Assembly (NCBI RefSeq): GCF_002797495.1
Contig: NZ_PGEZ01000001.1
Location: forward strand, 1,984,001 to 2,048,000
Direction: 5' to 3'
DNA length: 64,000 bases
Origin: Mumia flava
Lineage (GTDB): Bacteria > Actinomycetota > Actinomycetes > Propionibacteriales > Nocardioidaceae
Shown here: positions 34,461-42,852 of the stretch, piece by piece
Layout: each line of letters begins with the position of its first letter
Numbering within the stretch: the first letter of the stretch is position 1
Notes under the pieces: generated by a model
The model's database searches: none
Told to the model about the DNA's origin: nothing
The model's input: the letters and a program-made list of their open reading frames with translations, nothing else
Translations under genes and position numbers: made by a program

Positions 34461-36985
34461 TGCTGCGCGTCACGCTGCGCAACCTCGTGGCGCGCAAGGT
34501 GCGCCTGCTGATGAGCGCGTTCGCGATCGTGCTCGGGATCGCGTTCGTGGCCGGCACGCTGATCTTCACCGACACGATGAACAAGTCGTTCGAGGGCATC
34601 GTCAACGGCTCCACCCCGTACGTCACGGTGCAGCCGATCGGCGCCGGCGGCTGGGACTCGCCGGTCGGTGAGTCGCGGACCATCCCGGCCTCGGTGGTCG
34701 ACGACCTGGACGCGCTGCCCGAGGTCGCCCGCGCGGACGGCTCGGTGGCGAGCCAGGGACTGACCCTGGTCGGCGAGGACGGCAAGCTCGTCGGCGGGTT
34801 CGGCCCGCCCACGTTGTCGTTCAGCTACGACGACGCCCCGGCGATGACGGGCGAGCCCGCGGTGACGGTGGTCGACGGACGCGCGCCGACCGCGGACGGA
34901 GAGGTCGCCCTGGACGAGGCCAGCGCGGAGAACGGCGGCTACCAGATCGGCGACACCGTCGACCTCGTCTCCACCGGCGAGCCGCCGCGCCTGGAGGCCG
35001 AGCTGGTGGGGATCGTCGAGTTCGGCGGCGGCTCGATGGCCGGCGCCTCGCTGGTGCTGTGGGACTCCACGTACGCCCAGGAGCTGTTCCTCGACGGCGC
35101 CGACGCGTACAGCACGGTCGCCCTGACGCCGGCGGAGGGCGTGAGCCAGGAGGAGCTCGCGGAGGCCGCCCGCGCGGTGGTGCCGCCCGGTGTGGTGGCG
35201 GTGACGGGCGACGACGTGGCGGAGCAGACCGAGGACCTGATCGGTCAGATCCTCGGGTTCCTCACGACGATCCTGCTGGTCTTCGCCGGGATCGCGATCG
35301 TGGTCGGGACCTTCCTGATCGTGAACACCTTCTCGATCCTGGTCGCGCAGCGCAGCCGCGAGCTCGCGCTGCTCCGCGCTCTCGGTGCGTCGCGCCGTCA
35401 GGTGAGCCGGTCGGTGCTGCTCGAGGCGCTGGTGGTCGGCGTGGTCGGCTCGACGATCGGCGTGCTGCTCGGGATCGGGCTCGCGATGCTCCTCTCGGCT
35501 CTGTTCGCGACGTTCGGGCTGGACGTCACCGACACCCCGCTCCAGATCCAGGGACGCACGTGGGTCGTCGGGTACGTCGTCGGGATCGCCGTCACGCTGA
35601 TCGCCGCGTACCTCCCCGCCCGCCGTGCCTCGCGCGTGCCGCCGGTGGCCGCGATGCGTGACGACGTGGCACTGCCGGAGTCGTCGATCCGGGTCCGGAT
35701 GATGATCGGTGCCGCGATGGTCGTCGCCGGTGCCGGTGGGATCTGGCTCGGCGTGAGCGGGAGCGGCGCCTGGTACGTCGGGGGCGGCGCGCTGCTCGTG
35801 CTGATCGGGGTCGCGCTGATGAGCCCGCTGCTGAGCCACCCGGTGCTCGCCGTTCTCGGAGGCTTGTTCCGGCCGTTCGGGATGGTCGGGCGGATGTCGA
35901 CCCAGAACGCCATGCGCAACCCCCGTCGTACGGCCGCGACCGCGTCCGCGCTGATGATCGGTCTCGCGCTGGTGACGACGATGAGCATCCTCGGCTCGTC
36001 GGTGAACGCCTCGGTCGACGAGGGGGTGCGCAAGGAGTTCACCACCGACCTCCTGCTGAGCAACCCGGTCGGCGCACCGTTCTCCGCGTCGATCGCCGAC
36101 CAGGTCCGCGAGATCGACGGCGTCGGCGAGGTCGCCGAGATCCAGTTCGTCTACGGCCAGGGGGACGGGTTCGCGACCACGGTCGTGACCTCCGGTGACC
36201 CGCAGCAGATCCTCGGCATGTTCGAGATCGACTCCGACGTGTCCGACATCGGCCCGGGGGAGGTCGCGGTGATGGAGACGGTCGCGGAGTCCGACGGCCT
36301 CGCGGTCGGCGACACCGTCACGATCCCCCTGGCGTCGGGGCCGGCCGAGCTCGAGGTCGTGGGGACCTACGCCGAGTCCAACGTCATCTCCGGCTACCTC
36401 ACGTCGTTCGACTTCGTCGAGCAGGCGAACGTGAAGCGGGAGGACTCGCTCGTCGGGGTGAACGCCGCCGAGGGGGTCGACCCGGACACGATCGAGGAGC
36501 CCGCCCGTGACGTCGTGGCCGACCTCCCGACGGTGATCGTGCAGACGCAGGAGGAGTTCATCGAGTCGCAGCGCGACCAGGTGAACCAGATCCTCATGCT
36601 GATCAACGCCCTGCTCGGCCTGGCGATCGTGATCGCCGCGCTCGGCATCGTGAACACCCTCGCGCTGTCGGTGATCGAGCGCACCCGCGAGGTGGGCCTG
36701 CTGCGGGCGGTGGGGATGAGCCGCCGCCAGCTGCGCCGCATGGTCCGGCTCGAGGCGGTCGCGATCGCCGTGCTCGGCGCCGTGCTCGGGATCGCGATGG
36801 GCCTGGTGTTCGGGGTCGTGCTGCAGCGCGTGCTCGAGGACGAGGGTGTGACCGAGCTGTCGATCCCGTACGGCACCCTGGTCGCGTACGTCCTGATCGC
36901 CGCGGTCGTCGGCGTGCTCGCGGCCGTGATCCCGGCCTTCCGCGCCTCTCGCCTCAACGTCCTGCAGGCGATCGCGACGGAGTGA
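34460..36985 (+). CDS. ABC transporter permease with two FtsX domains
   Basis: An 841-residue permease. An N-terminal helix (SAFAIVLGIAFVAGTLIF) leads to a large extracytoplasmic MacB_PCD-type domain (about 45-260), then three helices with an FtsX domain (about 265-400). A second pair of helices, a second periplasmic domain (about 510-690) and a last FtsX domain with three helices (about 700-840) follow. The two halves look like a tandem duplication. It partners the ATPase just upstream. Confidence 0.92.
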   Translation: MLRVTLRNLVARKVRLLMSAFAIVLGIAFVAGTLIFTDTMNKSFEGIVNGSTPYVTVQPIGAGGWDSPVGESRTIPASVVDDLDALPEVARADGSVASQGLTLVGEDGKLVGGFGPPTLSFSYDDAPAMTGEPAVTVVDGRAPTADGEVALDEASAENGGYQIGDTVDLVSTGEPPRLEAELVGIVEFGGGSMAGASLVLWDSTYAQELFLDGADAYSTVALTPAEGVSQEELAEAARAVVPPGVVAVTGDDVAEQTEDLIGQILGFLTTILLVFAGIAIVVGTFLIVNTFSILVAQRSRELALLRALGASRRQVSRSVLLEALVVGVVGSTIGVLLGIGLAMLLSALFATFGLDVTDTPLQIQGRTWVVGYVVGIAVTLIAAYLPARRASRVPPVAAMRDDVALPESSIRVRMMIGAAMVVAGAGGIWLGVSGSGAWYVGGGALLVLIGVALMSPLLSHPVLAVLGGLFRPFGMVGRMSTQNAMRNPRRTAATASALMIGLALVTTMSILGSSVNASVDEGVRKEFTTDLLLSNPVGAPFSASIADQVREIDGVGEVAEIQFVYGQGDGFATTVVTSGDPQQILGMFEIDSDVSDIGPGEVAVMETVAESDGLAVGDTVTIPLASGPAELEVVGTYAESNVISGYLTSFDFVEQANVKREDSLVGVNAAEGVDPDTIEEPARDVVADLPTVIVQTQEEFIESQRDQVNQILMLINALLGLAIVIAALGIVNTLALSVIERTREVGLLRAVGMSRRQLRRMVRLEAVAIAVLGAVLGIAMGLVFGVVLQRVLEDEGVTELSIPYGTLVAYVLIAAVVGVLAAVIPAFRASRLNVLQAIATE

Positions 36986-36996
36986 CGCGGCCCGAC

Positions 36997-37034
36997 CGCT
37001 GGTCGAGTCGCGAGCGGAGCGAGCGATCGAGACC
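36997..37034. repeat. Intergenic repeat element
   Basis: CGCTGGTCGAGTCGCGAGCG then GAGCGAGCGATCGAGACC, a clean copy of the dispersed element, filling the 51-bp gap between the converging ABC permease and ZIP genes. Confidence 0.88.
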
Positions 37035-37036
37035 GT

Positions 37037-37780
37037 TCACCCCGCGAGCGCCAGGGCGGCGGCGAGGGCGAACCCGAGGACTCCGGCGAGGCCGGCCTTC
37101 TCGTGAACCTTCCGCTGTGCCTCGGGGATCATCGCGCCGACCAGCATCACGAGCAGCGCACCTGCCGCGAACCCGTCGACCCCGGCGACGAACTGCTCCC
37201 CGGTCGCTTCGGCCGCCAGGTAGCCACCCACCGATGCGAGCGCGCAGAGCGTCGCCACGCCACCCCACAGGAGCAGGACGTCGCGGGTCGGTGATCCCGC
37301 CTGCCGCATGTCGGTCGCTGAGCCGATCGCCTCGGGCAGGTTGGAGACGAAGATCGCGACCAGGAGCGCGATGCTCACGTCGCCGCCGCCCGCGAGTCCG
37401 ATCCCGAGCACGGCCTGCTCGGGGATCCCGTCGAGGAACGCGCCGAGAGCGAGCGGCAGGCCGGCGGCGCCGTTCGCGGACCGGCCGCCGATCCGCTCGA
37501 CCTCCCGGTCGGACGCGTAGAACACCACAGCACCCGCGGCCAGACCGACGGTCAGCGCCACGGACGCGCCGGTGTCGTATCCCTCCTCGAACAGCTCGAA
37601 GGAGATGGAGGCGATCAGCGCGCCCGCCCCGAATCCGAGGACGGAGCCGACCACCGCGTCGCTCCACGGTCGGACGACGCCGAGCAGCGCGCCGAGCATC
37701 AGCGACGACGCGGCGAGCGCACCCCACAGCAGCGACATCCACACGCCCGCGATCATCCCGCCACCCGTCCCGACGTGCAC
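37037..37780 (-). CDS. ZIP-family metal transporter-like protein
   Basis: A 247-residue membrane protein with about 8 hydrophobic segments and the layout of ZIP (ZupT/GufA) transporters. The metal-site helices are altered: the fourth reads F-L-D-G-I-P-E-Q where H-N-x-P-E-G is usual, and the fifth reads S-N-L-P-E-A where H-E/N-x-P-E is usual. The proline-glutamate pairs are kept but the histidines are lost, so the transported ion cannot be guessed. The GTG at 37780 or ATG 37756 may be the true start; neither has a clear ribosome binding site. Confidence 0.75.
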   Translation of the reverse strand: MHVGTGGGMIAGVWMSLLWGALAASSLMLGALLGVVRPWSDAVVGSVLGFGAGALIASISFELFEEGYDTGASVALTVGLAAGAVVFYASDREVERIGGRSANGAAGLPLALGAFLDGIPEQAVLGIGLAGGGDVSIALLVAIFVSNLPEAIGSATDMRQAGSPTRDVLLLWGGVATLCALASVGGYLAAEATGEQFVAGVDGFAAGALLVMLVGAMIPEAQRKVHEKAGLAGVLGFALAAALALAG

Positions 37781-37817
37781 GCCTGCCCGGGTCCGTGCCG
37801 TGGCCTGTGCACGTGAT

Positions 37818-37847
37818 TTGGGGCGACGCCGTGCGGCCGGATAGACT
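37818..37847 (+). promoter_or_regulatory. Promoter of the rpsF operon
   Basis: TTGGGG (37818-37823), an 18-nt spacer, and TAGACT (37842-37847). The predicted start near 37853 begins right at the leader hairpin, leaving a leader of about 100 nt. Confidence 0.6.
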
Positions 37848-37853
37848 GAGCCG

Positions 37854-37927
37854 GTTGCCCGGAGCGCCGAACTCGGCCTGCCCGGGCAACGCGATGCAGA
37901 GCCCTCCTGTCACGGAAGGACCGTGAC
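37854..37927 (+). promoter_or_regulatory. Structured leader of rpsF (possible S6:S18 autoregulatory RNA)
   Basis: Two hairpins. The first has a 9-bp outer stem GTTGCCCGG/CCGGGCAAC (37854-37862, 37882-37890) enclosing GCCG-AACT-CGGC. The second is a perfect 7-bp stem GTCACGG/CCGTGAC with loop AAGGA (37909-37927). Leaders before rpsF in many bacteria bind the S6:S18 complex and repress the operon; position and nested shape fit that idea, but the motif was not aligned. Confidence 0.5.
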
Positions 37928-37956
37928 CGCCTGAGACCGAAGGAGGTGGAGTTGCC

Positions 37957-38244
37957 TTGCGTCACTACGAAGTCATGGTGATCCTCGATCCCGACCTCGA
38001 CGAGCGTACGGTGGCCCCGAGCCTGGACACGTTCCTGAACGTGGTTCGCCAGGACGGCGGCACCGTGGACAACGTCGACATCTGGGGCAAGCGCCGTCTT
38101 GCGTACGAGATCAACAAGCGTTCCGAGGGGATCTACGCCGTGGTCGATCTGACCGCGACCCCGACGACCGTCAAGGAGCTCGATCGTCAGCTCACGCTGA
38201 ACGAGTCCGTCATGCGTACGAAGGTCATCCGGCCCGAGAAGTGA
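37957..38244 (+). CDS. rpsF: 30S ribosomal protein S6
   Basis: A 95-residue S6 ([15 protein letters not shown] at the start, then [19 protein letters not shown]). The start is TTG at 37957 with a near-perfect AAGGAGGTGG 7-10 nt upstream, an uncommon start codon with a strong ribosome binding site. First gene of the rpsF-ssb-rpsR-rplI operon; S6 pairs with S18 on the small subunit platform. Confidence 0.97.
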   Translation: MRHYEVMVILDPDLDERTVAPSLDTFLNVVRQDGGTVDNVDIWGKRRLAYEINKRSEGIYAVVDLTATPTTVKELDRQLTLNESVMRTKVIRPEK

Positions 38245-38305
38245 CGGACCACCGGCGGGGCTGTCCACCGATTCGTTCATCGGGGGTCGCACCTGTCGGT
38301 GTTCT

Positions 38306-38332
38306 GATGTTGACTGCTAGCCAGCAGACATC
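38306..38332 (+). promoter_or_regulatory. Hairpin in the rpsF-ssb spacer
   Basis: GATGT-TGA-CTGCT-AGCC-AGCAG-ACATC, a 10-bp stem with a 3-nt bulge, ending 23 bp before the ssb ATG. It could be a processing site or attenuator between rpsF and ssb. Confidence 0.45.
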
Positions 38333-38355
38333 CCGCGACCCGTTGGAGTAAGCAC

Positions 38356-38880
38356 ATGGCAGGCGAGACCGTCATCACGATCGTCGGCAACCTCGTGGAC
38401 GAGCCGGAGCTCCGGTTCACCCCCTCGGGTGCCGCGGTCGCCAACTTCCGCATCGCGTCGACGCCGCGGACGTTCGACCGTCAGTCGGGCGAGTGGCGCG
38501 ACGGTGACACGCTCTTCCTGTCGTGCGCCGTGTGGCGTCAGGCGGCCGAGAACGTCGCCGAGTCCCTGCAGAAGGGCATGCGCGTCATCGTCCAGGGTCG
38601 GCTGAAGTCGCGGTCGTACGACGATCGCGAGGGCAACCGCCGCACCGTGTTCGAGATCGACGTCGACGAGGTCGGTCCGAGCCTGCGCAGCGCCACCGCG
38701 AAGGTCACGAAGGCCTCGCGCTCCGGTGGCGGCAGCTACTCCGGCGGCGGGCAGCAGCAGGCCCCGGCGAACGACCCGTGGTCGTCGCCGGCGCCGTCGG
38801 GAGGCGCCCCGTCGGGCGGCAACGCTGGCAATGATCCGTGGGCGAGCAACCAGGGAAGCTCGGACGAGCCTCCCTTCTGA
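38356..38880 (+). CDS. ssb: Single-stranded DNA-binding protein
   Basis: A 174-residue SSB. The OB fold occupies about 1-115 ([34 protein letters not shown]-type core, [18 protein letters not shown]). A Gly/Ser/Pro/Gln-rich disordered linker follows, and the acidic tip S-D-E-P-P-F recruits replication and repair proteins. GTTGGAGTAA precedes the ATG. The stop codon lies in the first of two tandem hairpins. Confidence 0.97.
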   Translation: MAGETVITIVGNLVDEPELRFTPSGAAVANFRIASTPRTFDRQSGEWRDGDTLFLSCAVWRQAAENVAESLQKGMRVIVQGRLKSRSYDDREGNRRTVFEIDVDEVGPSLRSATAKVTKASRSGGGSYSGGGQQQAPANDPWSSPAPSGGAPSGGNAGNDPWASNQGSSDEPPF

Positions 38881-38913
38881 TCCTCAAGGGATCAGTTGAT
38901 CCGCAAGGGATCA
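38878..38913 (+). repeat. Tandem near-identical hairpins between ssb and rpsR
   Basis: TGATCCTCAAGGGATCA (38878-38894) and TGATCCGCAAGGGATCA (38897-38913), two 17-bp units differing at one base, 19 bp apart. Each folds as TGATCC-nnnnG-GGATCA. The first includes the ssb stop codon. They may adjust the ratio of Ssb to S18/L9 through attenuation or mRNA processing. Confidence 0.75.
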
Positions 38914-39014
38914 GCGGTCCGCCCCGGACCTGAGACACACCACGACGATCGCCTGATCGTCACTGTCATTCCGACCCGTCCTGCGGGTCGGGCTCACCGG
39001 AAGGGAGCACCACA

Positions 39015-39254
39015 ATGGCTACCAAGCCCCCTGTTCGCAAGCCGAAGAAGAAGAGCAACCCGCTCAAGGCTGCGAAGGTCACCCACATCGACTACAAGGA
39101 CACCGCTCTGCTGCGGAAGTTCATCTCCGACCGCGGCAAGATCCGCGCGCGTCGCGTGACGGGCGTGTCCGTCCAGGAGCAGCGCAAGATCGCGATCGCG
39201 ATCAAGAACGCCCGTGAGGTCGCGCTCCTCCCGTACACCTCCACCGGTCGCTGA
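39015..39254 (+). CDS. rpsR: 30S ribosomal protein S18
   Basis: A 79-residue S18 with a basic N-terminus ([13 protein letters not shown]) and the conserved [19 protein letters not shown] and [22 protein letters not shown] segments. There are no zinc-type Cys residues, so this is a C-minus (zinc-independent) form; whether the genome has a second copy is not visible here. GAAGGGAGCACC precedes the ATG. Confidence 0.97.
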   Translation: MATKPPVRKPKKKSNPLKAAKVTHIDYKDTALLRKFISDRGKIRARRVTGVSVQEQRKIAIAIKNAREVALLPYTSTGR

Positions 39255-39274
39255 TCGAGGGGAAGGGAAGACAG

Positions 39275-39721
39275 ATGAAGCTCATCCTCACCCACGAGGT
39301 CAGCGGTCTCGGCGAGCCGGGCGATGTCGTCGAGGTCAAGGCCGGGTACGGCCGCAACTACCTGCTGCCGCGCAACTACGCGATCCTCTGGACGCGTGGC
39401 GCCGCCAAGCAGGTGGAGTCGATCAAGAAGGCTCGCAACGCCCGTGCGATCCACGATCTCGACGACGCGACCGCGCTGAAGCAGCGTCTCGAGGCGTCGG
39501 TCGTGAAGGTGCCTGCGCGCACCGGTGACGGCGGCCGCCTGTTCGGCGCGATCACCGTCTCCGACATCGCCTCGGCGCTGGAGGGTCTCGGCTCGACCGT
39601 CGACAAGCGGCGGATCGAGATCGGCAACCCGATCAAGTCCGTCGGCGACTACGCCGTGTCGGTGCGCGTCCACCCGGACGTCACCGCCAAGGTGAAGATC
39701 CAGGTGGTCGAGGCGGCCTGA
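39275..39721 (+). CDS. rplI: 50S ribosomal protein L9
   Basis: A 148-residue L9: the N-terminal domain begins [20 protein letters not shown] and has [13 protein letters not shown]; a central helix and a C-terminal domain ([16 protein letters not shown], then [16 protein letters not shown]) follow. GAGGGGAAGGG upstream of the ATG is the ribosome binding site. Last gene of the operon, 18 bp before the terminator. Confidence 0.97.
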   Translation: MKLILTHEVSGLGEPGDVVEVKAGYGRNYLLPRNYAILWTRGAAKQVESIKKARNARAIHDLDDATALKQRLEASVVKVPARTGDGGRLFGAITVSDIASALEGLGSTVDKRRIEIGNPIKSVGDYAVSVRVHPDVTAKVKIQVVEAA

Positions 39722-39738
39722 GTCCGCCCGACCGTCAC

Positions 39739-39773
39739 GAAGGCCCGCTGCCCCCTGAGGGTGGCGGGCCTTC
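39739..39773 (+). terminator. Terminator after rplI
   Basis: GAAGGCCCGC / GCGGGCCTTC, a perfect 10-bp stem with a 15-nt loop, directly after rplI and before the convergent YbdK-like gene; it could serve both. Confidence 0.8.
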
Positions 39774-39779
39774 GGCCTG

Positions 39780-40901
39780 TCACCCGGTCCTCTCGTGGAC
39801 GGGCTCGGTGCTCTCGGCCGCGGTCCGGGTGACGAGGTCCGCCACGACTGCGCGCAGCCCGTCCCGCTCGGTGGAGCGGTCGACCGCCCGCTGACGGTCG
39901 GCGCCGTTGCCCTCGTGGACGATCCGCTGCACACCGGCCGTCACCAGTGCGGTGTCACCGGCGTCCGCCAGGGCCTCGCCGACGTGATCGAGGAGGGTGT
40001 CGACGACCTCGAGCGCGGGACGGCGCGACCGCGCGACCGGATCCACCAGGTCGGCCGACACCCCGTACCGTGCCGCGTGCCAGCGTGCGCCGCGCAGCAG
40101 GTCGACCCGCCAGGGCGGCACCGGGCCGCCTGCGGCGTGATCTCGCGCGGCGGTCTCGACCAGGCCCCGGATCAGACCGGCGACCACGGTGGCGTCGGAG
40201 ACGTCGGTGCACACGTCGGCGACGCGGACCTCGACGGTCGGGAGCGATCGCGCGAGCCGGGCGTCGAAGTAGACCATCCCCTCGTCGACGGCAGCGCCGG
40301 TCTCGATCAGGTCGGCGACGGCCCGGCGGTAGCCCGCGAGATCACCGAACGGCTCGACCGGCCCCGCGCTCGGCCACCGGTCCCACAGCTGGGTGCGCCA
40401 CGACGCGTGGCCGGTGTCGTCGCCGTCGGCGAACGGCGAGTTCGCGGCGAGTGCGCGGACGATGGACAACCAGGGGCGGATCCGGTCGAGGATCGCCACG
40501 CCCTCCTCGGGCCCGTCGATCCCGACGTGGACGTGCATCCCGCACGCCAGCCCGCCCGGCCCGATGCCGCCGAAGAGCGAGCTCATCCGCTCGTAGCGCG
40601 GTTTCGGTGTGACCCGGGGGTCGTGGTGCGGCAGGGGTGCCGTCCCCGCCGCGATCACCTGCGCGCCTGCCGAGCGTGCTGCGGCGATCGCGGCCCGCCG
40701 ACCGGCGACGAGGTCCCCGCGGAGGTCCGCGAGCGTCGAGCGGGGCTCGGTCATCGTCTCGATCTGCTCGAGGAACAGCTCGTGCTCGATCGCTTCGTCG
40801 GACTCGTGCCGCCGGATGGCCTGCTCCGAGACGGGTGCGATCCGCCCGCTGATGCCGTCGACGAGGAACATCTCCTCCTCGACGCCGAGGGTGCGCGTCA
40901 T
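39780..40901 (-). CDS. YbdK-like carboxylate-amine ligase (GCS2 family)
   Basis: A 373-residue GCS2-family ligase. The N-terminus has the catalytic LGVEEEMFLVD motif, followed by EHELFLEQIET, GMHVHVGI and the C-terminal R-V-A-D-V. Relatives show weak glutamate-cysteine ligase activity; in actinobacteria that make mycothiol the true substrate is unclear. The ATG at 40901 is 6 nt after TACGTT on the minus strand (40913-40908), a leaderless start. Confidence 0.88.
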   Translation of the reverse strand: MTRTLGVEEEMFLVDGISGRIAPVSEQAIRRHESDEAIEHELFLEQIETMTEPRSTLADLRGDLVAGRRAAIAAARSAGAQVIAAGTAPLPHHDPRVTPKPRYERMSSLFGGIGPGGLACGMHVHVGIDGPEEGVAILDRIRPWLSIVRALAANSPFADGDDTGHASWRTQLWDRWPSAGPVEPFGDLAGYRRAVADLIETGAAVDEGMVYFDARLARSLPTVEVRVADVCTDVSDATVVAGLIRGLVETAARDHAAGGPVPPWRVDLLRGARWHAARYGVSADLVDPVARSRRPALEVVDTLLDHVGEALADAGDTALVTAGVQRIVHEGNGADRQRAVDRSTERDGLRAVVADLVTRTAAESTEPVHERTG

Positions 40902-41081
40902 GGCAGCAACGTACCCCGCTGGGGCGCCCGTGACACCGGGGCGGACCCACGGCGTACGGCGCTGAGCGACCGGTCGTACGGACGAGTCGAAGGTCCCGCC
41001 GATCCGGGACCGTCGGCACTGACGTCGAGGGCGTGCTGCGTTCGACGATGAGGACATCAGCTCGAGAGTCTGGAGGACATC

Positions 41082-41645
41082 ATGAGCGCAGCCACGGGCG
41101 CCGGAGTCGGTACCCACGTCAGTGTCTTCGCCGCTCGGGACGAGGCCCACGCGGTCACGTCCACAGCGGTCGCCAAGGGCCTCGCCGCGATGAGGCTCGT
41201 GCTCGGATTCACGTTCCTGTGGGCGTTCGTCGACAAGACGTTCGGCCTCGGGTACGCGACGCCGAGCGAGAACGCGTGGATCAGCGGCGGCAGCCCGACC
41301 GTCGGGTACCTCAGCAACACGCCCAGCGGTCCGCTCGAGGGCTTCTACCACGCGCTCGCCGGCCAGTGGTGGGTCGACGTCCTGTTCATGCTCGGCCTGC
41401 TCGCCGTCGGCGTCACCTTCGTCCTCGGCATCGGGATCCGTCTCGGCGCGGCCGTCGGGGTGCTGCTCTACGTGATGATGTGGACGGTGGTCCTGCCCCC
41501 GGTCACCAACCCGATCATCGACGAGCACATCATCGGCGCGCTCGCCGTGCTGGTCGCGGGGCTCGCTCTCGCGGGCGACACCTGGGGTCTCGGCCGCTGG
41601 TGGGGTTCGCTGGAGCTGGTGAAGCGGTACCCGATCCTGCGCTGA
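41082..41645 (+). CDS. DoxX-family membrane protein
   Basis: A 187-residue membrane protein with four hydrophobic segments (AMRLVLGFTFLWAFVDKTFG; VDVLFMLGLLAVGVTFVLGIG; LGAAVGVLLYVMMWTVVLP; IIGALAVLVAGLALAG) in the DoxX/DoxD pattern. Related proteins associate with thiol or thiosulfate oxidation and membrane redox complexes; no partner is next to it here. TGGAGG lies about 8 nt before the ATG. It is followed by a strong terminator. Confidence 0.78.
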   Translation: MSAATGAGVGTHVSVFAARDEAHAVTSTAVAKGLAAMRLVLGFTFLWAFVDKTFGLGYATPSENAWISGGSPTVGYLSNTPSGPLEGFYHALAGQWWVDVLFMLGLLAVGVTFVLGIGIRLGAAVGVLLYVMMWTVVLPPVTNPIIDEHIIGALAVLVAGLALAGDTWGLGRWWGSLELVKRYPILR

Positions 41646-41657
41646 GGGCGCAGAGTC

Positions 41658-41688
41658 GGAGCCGGCCGGTCACGCACCGGCCGGCTCC
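41658..41688 (+). terminator. Terminator after the DoxX-like gene
   Basis: GGAGCCGGCCGGT / ACCGGCCGGCTCC, a perfect 13-bp stem with loop CACGC, 13 bp after the stop codon. Confidence 0.85.
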
Positions 41689-41822
41689 GTCGTGTGCGGT
41701 GGGCGTCTCGAGCAGGGCGGCGTACGGGTCGGCACCGATGAGCCGGGGCCACGACGGCGGTCTTCTGGATTGACAGGCCCGGCGAGTGCCGGTTCGCTTG
41801 TCGTACGAAGAGGGGGTCGCGG

Positions 41823-42851
41823 ATGCGCGCGATGTGGAAGGGCACGGTCTCGTTCGGGCTGGTCTCCATCCCGGTGCGGATGTACGGGGCGACGTCGACG
41901 CACGACATCTCGTTCCGGCAGGTCCGGGCGAGCGACGGGTCACGGGTACGGTTCCGGCGGGTCGCGGAGGCCGACGGGGAGACGGTCGAGTACTCCGAGA
42001 TCGCCAAGGGGTACGAGCTCCCGGACGGCCGGATGATCATCCTGACCGACGAGGACATGGCCGAGCTGCCGCTGCCGACGAAGAAGACCGTCGAGGTGCT
42101 CGAGTTCGTCCCGCTCGACCAGGTCGACCCGATCCTCTACAACAAGAGCTACTACCTGGAGCCGGAGTCGAAGCCGGGCGTGAAGCCGTACCTCCTGCTC
42201 CGCGAGGCGCTGGAGTCGTCCGAGATGGTCGCCGTGGTCAAGGTGACGATCGGGACGCGCGAGCAGATGGCGACGATCCGGGTCCGCGACGGCGTGCTGA
42301 CGATGAGCACCTTGCTGTGGGCCGACGAGATCCGCAAGCCGGAGTTCTCGTTCCTCGACGAGGACAACGAGCTGCGGCCGCAGGAGGTCAAGATGGCCCA
42401 GTCGCTGGTCGCCAGCATGGAGTCCGACTTCGACCTCGAGGAGTTCACCGACGACTACCAGGTCGCGCTCGACGAGCTGGTCGCGGCGAAGCTCGAGGGC
42501 AACGAGGTGGTCGCGCCGGCGGCGGCCGAGTCGGCCGGCGGGGACTCCGACAACGTGGTCGACCTGATGGCCGCGCTGCAGGCGTCGATCGATCGGGCGA
42601 AGAAGGGCGAGGGTCCGACGCTGGAGTCGTCACCGGCAGCCGACTCGGGTGCGGACGAGGACTCCGACGACGCGTCGGGATCGAAGACCGCTGCGAAGAA
42701 GACGGCCGCGAAGAAGTCGACGGCGAAGTCGGCGAAGAAGGCACCGGCGAAGAAGACGGCCGCGAAGAAGTCCGCGGCCAAGAAGTCGACGAGCAAGAAG
42801 TCGGCCGCGAAGAAGTCCGCGGCGAAGCGTCCTGCGAAGAAGTCGGCGTGA
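41823..42851 (+). CDS. ku: Non-homologous end joining protein Ku
   Basis: A 342-residue bacterial Ku, which binds DNA double-strand ends and recruits LigD. The Ku core (about 1-260) starts MRAMWKGTVSFGLVSIPVRM and includes DGRMIILTDEDMAELPLPT and the ring region ILYNKSYYLEP. From about 285 the tail is a histone-H1-like Lys/Ala/Ser run of K-K-T-A-A-K-K-S units, known to help Ku thread onto DNA. No ligD gene is within the window. A TTGACA (41770-41775) and AGAGGGGG upstream of the ATG give a normal leadered promoter, unlike many neighbours. Confidence 0.95.
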   Translation: MRAMWKGTVSFGLVSIPVRMYGATSTHDISFRQVRASDGSRVRFRRVAEADGETVEYSEIAKGYELPDGRMIILTDEDMAELPLPTKKTVEVLEFVPLDQVDPILYNKSYYLEPESKPGVKPYLLLREALESSEMVAVVKVTIGTREQMATIRVRDGVLTMSTLLWADEIRKPEFSFLDEDNELRPQEVKMAQSLVASMESDFDLEEFTDDYQVALDELVAAKLEGNEVVAPAAAESAGGDSDNVVDLMAALQASIDRAKKGEGPTLESSPAADSGADEDSDDASGSKTAAKKTAAKKSTAKSAKKAPAKKTAAKKSAAKKSTSKKSAAKKSAAKRPAKKSA

Positions 42852-42852
42852 C

